From NCBI RefSeq assembly GCF_023155275.1, contig NZ_JALMUV010000038.1, positions 22,008 through 86,007 of the forward strand: a DNA stretch of 64,000 nt. The letters are read 5' to 3'. Positions 59,485 through 64,000 of this stretch are shown one piece after another. Position numbers and translations under genes: made by a program. How positions within the stretch are numbered: the stretch's first letter is position 1; each line of letters opens with the position of its first letter. Below the pieces are notes generated by a model. That model did no database searches and had not been told where the DNA came from. It saw nothing but the letters and a program-made list of their open reading frames with translations. This DNA is from Streptomyces rhizoryzae. GTDB lineage: Bacteria; Actinomycetota; Actinomycetes; Streptomycetales; Streptomycetaceae.

Positions 59485-59838
59485 GTGAAGATCGCCGTGC
59501 TCGGTACCGGTGGCGGTGCCCGCGCGCACGCCGCCGGGCCGATGCCCCGGCCGGCAGGACCCTCGCCGACCACGCCGTCCCCTTCGTCCCCGAACCCGCC
59601 GGTCGAACACCCGTGGCCGACGCCGTGGGGCGTCATGCCGGAGCTCGACCCGTGCCACACCGACGCCAAGCAGCGGGTCACCGACCCGCTGAGGTCCTAC
59701 GGCTGGACCCTCGTCCGCAACCTCGGCCCCCTGGTCTGCGCCCGCGGTAGGGAGAGGTACGCGCACCTGCACTCCGCCATCGGCTTCGGCCTCGGCCGGC
59801 ACTTCGGCGGCCACTTCGGCATCGAAGTCGAGCGCTAG
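59485..59838 (+). pseudogene. NADPH:F420 oxidoreductase-like remnant, internally deleted
   Basis: From GTG 59485 (GGAAGG ahead) the frame starts VKIAVLGTGGGARAHAAG, like the Rossmann start of F420-dependent NADP reductases (KIAVLGTG). After about 20 residues it turns Pro/Ser-rich, then resumes with DPLRSYGWTLVRNLGPLVCARGRE, which resembles the C-terminus of that family, and ends FGIEVER. About 90 residues of the middle are gone, though the frame is open over 117 codons. Probably not a working enzyme. Confidence 0.55.
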
Positions 59839-59886
59839 GCACCGGCACCCACACCGGCACCGGCACCGGCACCGGCACCGGCACCA
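59838..59886. repeat. GGCACC hexanucleotide repeat
   Basis: Seven or so copies of GGCACC, one interrupted by CCACA, immediately after the stop of the reductase remnant. Confidence 0.85.
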
Positions 59887-60005
59887 CAGTCCAACACCCA
59901 CCCCGGCCCCGGACACCGACGGCCCTCCTGTTTCCCGCCCTGCCCCGCCCAGGCGCGCCCGTGAGCGCGCCCGTGAGCACGTCCGTCCCGTTCTCCCCAC
60001 CCGCC

Positions 60006-60047
60006 ACCCCGACCCCGACCCCGACCCCGCCCCCGACCCCGACCCCG
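60006..60047. repeat. CCCCGA hexanucleotide repeat
   Basis: Six or so CCCCGA units with one CCCCGCC variant, lying directly before the start of the AlkZ-fold gene, where a ribosome site would be expected (only CCCCGGAGCGTC follows). Confidence 0.85.
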
Positions 60048-60054
60048 GAGCGTC

Positions 60055-61239
60055 ATGTCCGTTCTCCCCCGCCTCACCGCCGCCCAGCGCCGCGCCCGTC
60101 TCGTGCGCCGCCATCTGCTCGCGCCCTCGCTGCGCAAGACGCGGGTCGAGGAGGTGGCCCACGCCCTCGTCGGCCTGCACGCCACCGATCCGGCCACCGT
60201 GTTCCTCGCGGCGGCCGCCCGTATGCGCACCGCCACCCGGGACGCCATCGACCGCGCCCTGTACGACACCGCCGGCGGCGCTCCCGGACTGGAACGCATC
60301 CGCTGCATGCGCCGCACCATGTTCGTCGTCCCCCGCCCCCTGGCTCCGGCCGTCCTCGCCGCGACCGTCCGGGACACCCACCGCCACCGGGCCGACGCCC
60401 TGACCCTCCTGCGCGAGAACCTGGACTGGGACGAGCGGCGCTACACGGCCGCCGAGGCGGCCGTCCTGGCGGCCCTCGCCACCCGCGGTGAGGCCACCGC
60501 CGCCCAACTCGCCGACGACATAGCCGACTTGCGCCAGCAGATCATCCTCTCCCCCGGCAAACCGTACGAGTCCCGGCAGCGTGTCAGCGCAACGGTCCTG
60601 GCCGTGCTCGCCGCCGAAGGCCGCATCCGGCGCGCCCGGCCCGCGGGCTCCTGGACGTCCGGGCAGTTCCGCTGGGCCCTGGCCCGCCCCCTGCCCCAGG
60701 TCCCCGCCGCCGAGGCGAAAGCCGCGCTGGCCCGCCACTACCTCGCCGCGTTCGGGCCGGCCACCGTCGACGACCTGAAGTGGTGGACCGGCTGGAACCT
60801 CACCGACACCCGCCAGGCCGTCGCCGCCACCGGCGCCCAGCCGGTCGCACTCGACGAAGGCACCGGCTACCTCCTGCCCGACGACCTCGACCAGGCGCCG
60901 GACCGGTCCGAGCCCGAGCCCGCGGCGGCCCTGCTGCCCGGTCTCGACCCGACCGCCATGGGCTGGCGGCACCGCGACTGGTACCTCGATCCGGAGCACA
61001 CCGCGTCCCTCTTCGACGGCAACGGCAACATCGGCCCCACGGTGTGGTGGAACGGCCGCATCGTCGGTGCCTGGGCGCACCACCGCGACGGCCGGATCAA
61101 CCACCACCTCCTCACCGACCCCGGCCAGGAGGCCCGCACCGCCATCAGCGCGGAGATCGCCCGCCTGTCCGCCTTCCTCGACGGCACCCGCGTCACCCCC
61201 TGCTACCGCACCCCGCTCGAACGCCGACTCGCGACCTGA
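60055..61239 (+). CDS. Winged-helix DNA-binding protein, AlkZ/HTH_42 family
   Basis: A 394-residue protein of the HTH_42 (PF06224) family: RLVRRHLLAPSLRKTRVEEV, RTMFVVPRPLAPAVLAATV, LARHYLAAFGPATVDDLKWW, then GLDPTAMGWRHRDWYL and GRIVGAWAHHRDG. AlkZ-type DNA glycosylases of this fold unhook interstrand crosslinks using a QxQ or QxD loop; here that loop position reads HATDPATV, without glutamine, so glycosylase activity is uncertain. ATG 60055 has GGAG five bases ahead. Confidence 0.82.
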   Translation: MSVLPRLTAAQRRARLVRRHLLAPSLRKTRVEEVAHALVGLHATDPATVFLAAAARMRTATRDAIDRALYDTAGGAPGLERIRCMRRTMFVVPRPLAPAVLAATVRDTHRHRADALTLLRENLDWDERRYTAAEAAVLAALATRGEATAAQLADDIADLRQQIILSPGKPYESRQRVSATVLAVLAAEGRIRRARPAGSWTSGQFRWALARPLPQVPAAEAKAALARHYLAAFGPATVDDLKWWTGWNLTDTRQAVAATGAQPVALDEGTGYLLPDDLDQAPDRSEPEPAAALLPGLDPTAMGWRHRDWYLDPEHTASLFDGNGNIGPTVWWNGRIVGAWAHHRDGRINHHLLTDPGQEARTAISAEIARLSAFLDGTRVTPCYRTPLERRLAT

Positions 61240-61253
61240 CCGGGGCGTAGCCG

Positions 61254-61390
61254 ACTGACCGCCCGTCGGCTCGGCCGACCGACCGGCGGGGTGGCCGGCT
61301 GACCGGCCGCCTGCCCGGCCGGCTGCCCGGCCGGTTGCCCGGCTGACCGGCTGACCGGCCCAGCGGTTGCCTGGCCGGCCGCCGGGCCGC
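61254..61390. repeat. CCGGCTGACCGG-type degenerate repeats
   Basis: A stretch of GACCGGC, GCCCGGCCGG and GGCTGACCGG copies in imperfect tandem after the AlkZ-fold gene. It can fold into several alternative hairpins and may serve as terminator for the flanking convergent genes. Confidence 0.6.
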
Positions 61391-61436
61391 CGTTCCACCG
61401 ACTGCCGCTCGGGGCGAGGGCCGAGGCGTCGTCGTT

Positions 61437-62153
61437 TCACCGGCCCGCGCCGCCGGGGGGAGCCGGTGCGGGGGTCCGGCCGCCGCGGCGCCACAGCAGC
61501 AGGCTGACCGCGATGAACCAGATGAAGCCCAGGTAGCGGCCGACCGGGATGAACACCGTGGCCGGTTCCAGCAGCAGTGACAGCAGCGACAGGCCGCTCG
61601 CCGCGGCCAGGAACAGTCCGGCCCAGCCGACCCAGACCGGCAGCGCCCGGCTGGCCAGCACCGTCCGCGACACCGGCCACATGGCGAGGCCCAGGGTGCC
61701 GATCGCGGGCGCGGCCCCGGTGATGAAGGAGAGGTCCATCACGGCGCGCGCGGTGGAAAGACCGGCCGTGGGGATCAGCACGGACAGGATCCACCCGGCG
61801 CTCGCGGAGAGCACCAGCAGCGTCCCGGACGCGGTACCCATCGCGCGGACCACGCCCGCCTGTGCGGTGGTGCCGTAGCGGCGCACGAAGTCCGTGAGCC
61901 AGGGGACGAAGGCCAGCAGCGCCAGCGCCGACAGCATCTGGAAGAGCGCCGATATCTGAAGCGAGCGGTGCAACGCGGACGGGTCGGCGAGGAGGTACTG
62001 CCGGGCGACGGTGTCGCTGGAGTAGGGCGTGGCGAGCGGGCCGGACGGTGCGGTGGCGCCGCTCGCGACGATGCTGGTCACGAACAACAGCGCGTACAGG
62101 ACGCCGCCGAGCGCTCCCGGGGCCGGGCGGCGGGTCCGAGCGGAGGACGACAA
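61437..62153 (-). CDS. Multi-pass membrane protein, DUF4386-like
   Basis: A 238-residue protein with six hydrophobic helices (LGGVLYALLFVTSIVASG, LFQMLSALALLAFVPWL, GTLLVLSASAGWILSVL and others). The last helix pair, VFIPVGRYLGFIWFIAVSLL, resembles DUF4386 membrane proteins. The best start is TTG 62153, nine bases after GGAAGG; a GTG at 62180 is the alternative. Function unknown. Confidence 0.68.
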   Translation of the reverse strand: MSSSARTRRPAPGALGGVLYALLFVTSIVASGATAPSGPLATPYSSDTVARQYLLADPSALHRSLQISALFQMLSALALLAFVPWLTDFVRRYGTTAQAGVVRAMGTASGTLLVLSASAGWILSVLIPTAGLSTARAVMDLSFITGAAPAIGTLGLAMWPVSRTVLASRALPVWVGWAGLFLAAASGLSLLSLLLEPATVFIPVGRYLGFIWFIAVSLLLWRRGGRTPAPAPPGGAGR

Positions 62154-62325
62154 GACAGGCAGCCTTCCGGTGGTGGGCACGGTGCCGGCTGGAGGCCCCA
62201 GACCCGGCACCGTCAGTCCACCGGACCGCCCTGCCCGGCGCGTCCGCCCGGCGAGGGCTCCTGACGTACTCCCGCGGGCGTAGCAGCAGATCCGTCGCCG
62301 CCCGAACGGCTGGGTACGAGCGGGT

Positions 62326-63051
62326 TCAGCCCCACAGGCCCTTGGCGACCGCCACCAGCCCACCGGCCAGGGCCAGCCACAGTACGAGCAGCCGGGACCA
62401 CTTCTCCGGCACGCGCCGCGCGAGCGCGCCGCCGGCGACGGCCCCGGTCACCAGGCCGGTCAGGGCCGCCCCCCACGTCGGTGCGGCCAGCCGCGGCAGG
62501 CCGTTGGCGGCGACCGAGAACGCGTTCACCACCACCCCGTAGAACTGGGCGTTCGGCACGAACTCCGGCACGGACCAGTCCGCGTTCACCGCGTACAGCG
62601 AGACCGGTGGCCCGCCCACCCCCGCCGACGCGTTCATGAAGCCGCCCAAGGCACCCGCCGCCATCGCTCCCCGGGTCCCCCGCAGGGCCGGGACGCGGGC
62701 GCCGCGCATCACGAGCAGGACGGCCGCGGTCACCAGCGCGCCCAGGCCGACCAGCAGCACCGGTTCGGGAAGGCGGGCGGCCACCCACGTCCCCAGCGGG
62801 ACGGTGCACGCCGAGGCGGCGACCAGCGGAACCATCGCCCCCGGCCGTATTCTGCGCCAGCCGCCGGCGAGCCCCACCAGACTGATCGCACCGGCCGCGC
62901 AGTTGGCCAGCACCACACCCGTACCGGGTCCCAGAAGGAGCACCAGCGCGGGCACCGCGACCAGCGCGAAGCCCATCCCTGTGAGCCACTGCACCGCCGC
63001 GCCCACCAGCACGATCGCGGCCAGCAGCAGCTCCCCTCCCCCACCGCTCAC
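62326..63051 (-). CDS. TauE/SafE-family sulfite exporter-like permease
   Basis: A 241-residue membrane protein with eight helices, TauE/SafE type: GAAVQWLTGMGFALVAVPAL at the start, GALGGFMNASAGVGGPPVSL as the conserved second half motif. Such permeases export sulfite, sulfonates or organic anions. GTG 63051 start. Divergent from the methyltransferase. Confidence 0.88.
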   Translation of the reverse strand: MSGGGGELLLAAIVLVGAAVQWLTGMGFALVAVPALVLLLGPGTGVVLANCAAGAISLVGLAGGWRRIRPGAMVPLVAASACTVPLGTWVAARLPEPVLLVGLGALVTAAVLLVMRGARVPALRGTRGAMAAGALGGFMNASAGVGGPPVSLYAVNADWSVPEFVPNAQFYGVVVNAFSVAANGLPRLAAPTWGAALTGLVTGAVAGGALARRVPEKWSRLLVLWLALAGGLVAVAKGLWG

Positions 63052-63118
63052 CCTGGTTGCTCCTCACCGGGTGCCCTCGACACCGCGCGCCAGGCACCGG
63101 CCCTGTTATTTTCGGGCG

Positions 63119-63949
63119 GTGACGGACTATACCGCCGCCGACGACAGCGGCAAGGGATACCTGCTCGACAATCGGCAGGCCGAGGCCGGGGAGCGGTTCG
63201 CGGCGTTGTCGCAGCTGTTCGACCCGGTGACGTTCCGGCGCCTGGGGGCGCTGGGGGTCGCGGCCGGCTGGCACTGCTGGGAGGTGGGGGCCGGCGGTCC
63301 GGGCGTGCCCGGGTGGCTGGCCGAGCGGGTCGGCGAGGAGGGCCGGGTGCTGGCCACGGATCTCGATACGTCGTGGATGCCGCGGACCGGGGCGCCGTAC
63401 GAGGTGGTGCGGCACGACGTGGGCGCCGAGGAGCCGCCGGAGGGGCGGTTCGACCTGGTGCACGCACGGCTCGTGCTGGTCCATGTGCCGCAGCGCGAGG
63501 CCGCGTTGCGGAGCATGGTGCGGGCGTTGCGGCCCGGTGGATGGCTGCTGGTGGAGGATGCCGATCCGGCGCTCCAGCCGCTGGCCTGCCCCGATGAGTA
63601 CGGCCCCGAGCAGGTACTGGCCAACCGGATCCGGCGCGGCTTCCGAGCACTGCTCGCGGAACGGGGCGCGCAACTCGACTTCGGGCGGACGCTGCCCCGG
63701 CTGCTGCGGACGGCGGGCCTGGCCGAGGTCGGGGCGGAGGCGTACTTCCCGATCACCTCTCCGGTGGGGAGCGCGCTGGAGGCCGCGACCGTACGGCAGA
63801 TCCGGGACCGGTTGGTGGCGGCCGGGCTGGCGACCGCCGAGGAGATCGAGGAGCACCTGGCGAACATCGCCTCCGGCCGGCTCGACACCGCGACGGCGCC
63901 GCTGATCTCCGCCTGGGGACGCAAGCCGCCCGGTCCGGACCGCGACTGA
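63119..63949 (+). CDS. Class I SAM-dependent methyltransferase
   Basis: A 276-residue methyltransferase: WEVGAGGPGVPGWLAERVGE (motif I), VLATDLDTSW (acidic ribose-binding strand end), FDLVHARLVLVHVPQREAAL and RALRPGGWLLVEDAD. The N-terminal YLLDNRQAEAGERFAALSQLF block is shared by a streptomycete group of uncharacterised small-molecule methyltransferases. GTG 63119 start; the longer frame upstream is a shadow of the permease gene. The last 51 bp of the window hold nothing I can identify. Confidence 0.88.
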   Translation: MTDYTAADDSGKGYLLDNRQAEAGERFAALSQLFDPVTFRRLGALGVAAGWHCWEVGAGGPGVPGWLAERVGEEGRVLATDLDTSWMPRTGAPYEVVRHDVGAEEPPEGRFDLVHARLVLVHVPQREAALRSMVRALRPGGWLLVEDADPALQPLACPDEYGPEQVLANRIRRGFRALLAERGAQLDFGRTLPRLLRTAGLAEVGAEAYFPITSPVGSALEAATVRQIRDRLVAAGLATAEEIEEHLANIASGRLDTATAPLISAWGRKPPGPDRD

Positions 63950-64000
63950 GAGGACGTTCATGCTGTTGACGTGCGGGTTTGACCGTTTTATTGCCCGCCT

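Noticed and set aside
61254..61390. Possible CRISPR-like repeat array
   Set aside because: Units are short, degenerate and without spacers of constant length; no cas genes are present. It is simple GC-rich repetition.

Overview
The window reads as a Streptomyces chromosome. GC is very high, GTG starts are common, and the genome content includes LysR, TetR, MarR, ArsR and HxlR regulators next to the genes they probably control, PASTA-less Ser/Thr kinases, DUF6230/DUF6114, DUF6479, LAxTG surface-protein remnants and TTA (bldA) codons. Apart from one initiator tRNA there is almost no core metabolism. With many small regulator/enzyme pairs, decayed genes and an insertion sequence, this looks like an accessory region, probably a chromosome arm.

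Layout. 0-9.2 kb: a PPC-domain protein cut by the left edge, a TTA-containing FAD protein, a PhyH dioxygenase, a Ser/Thr kinase fused to an MFS transporter, tRNA-fMet with a perfect terminator, a LysR/YeiH divergent pair, a cupin and a LysE exporter. 9.4-15.4 kb: four regulator/target pairs (LysR with diaminopropionate ammonia-lyase, TetR with a quinone oxidoreductase, MarR with a TTA-containing P450 that lacks the ExxR glutamate). 15.4-17.8 kb: a translationally coupled pair that I read as a divergent Tap/Tpg-type telomere-replication operon. 18-22.3 kb: SDR plus flavodoxin, then DUF6230/DUF6114 and a secreted protein. 22.4-24.1 kb: an IS630-type element bounded by TA, carrying a GNAT gene beside a wrecked transposase; it sits exactly in the stop codon of a second GNAT gene.

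24.9-28.6 kb is a beta-lactamase island: a deleted beta-lactamase pseudogene, an intact Tat-exported class A enzyme, and a divergent LysR plus cytoplasmic serine-penicilloyl-type protein, matching the blaL/blaA/blaB induction system known from S. cacaoi. 28.8-41.2 kb holds assorted oxidoreductases, acetyltransferases, regulators and several gene remnants. 41.6-45.3 kb contains an adenylation enzyme that has lost its ATP motifs. 45.4-47.2 kb is an ABC-F protein with a 9-residue leader peptide and hairpins, suggesting ribosome-mediated attenuation. 47.8-49.9 kb has ArsR/monooxygenase and HxlR/reductase pairs with visible operators.

50.0-53.9 kb is a rifamycin-resistance operon: a rifamycin-associated element (RAE), then helR (frees RNA polymerase from the drug) and rox (oxidises the drug). 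54.1-59.3 kb encodes three kinase-fold proteins in a row: a pseudokinase lacking all catalytic residues, then two active-looking kinases whose C-terminal beta-propellers follow an internal twin-arginine motif. 59.4-64 kb has repeats, an F420-NADP reductase remnant, an AlkZ-fold protein, membrane proteins, a TauE exporter and a methyltransferase.

The most interesting items are the Tap/Tpg-like pair, the kinase-MFS fusion, the pseudokinase-kinase-kinase operon and the IS630 element with an acetyltransferase cargo. All functional calls rest on motif recognition by eye; no database search was possible.
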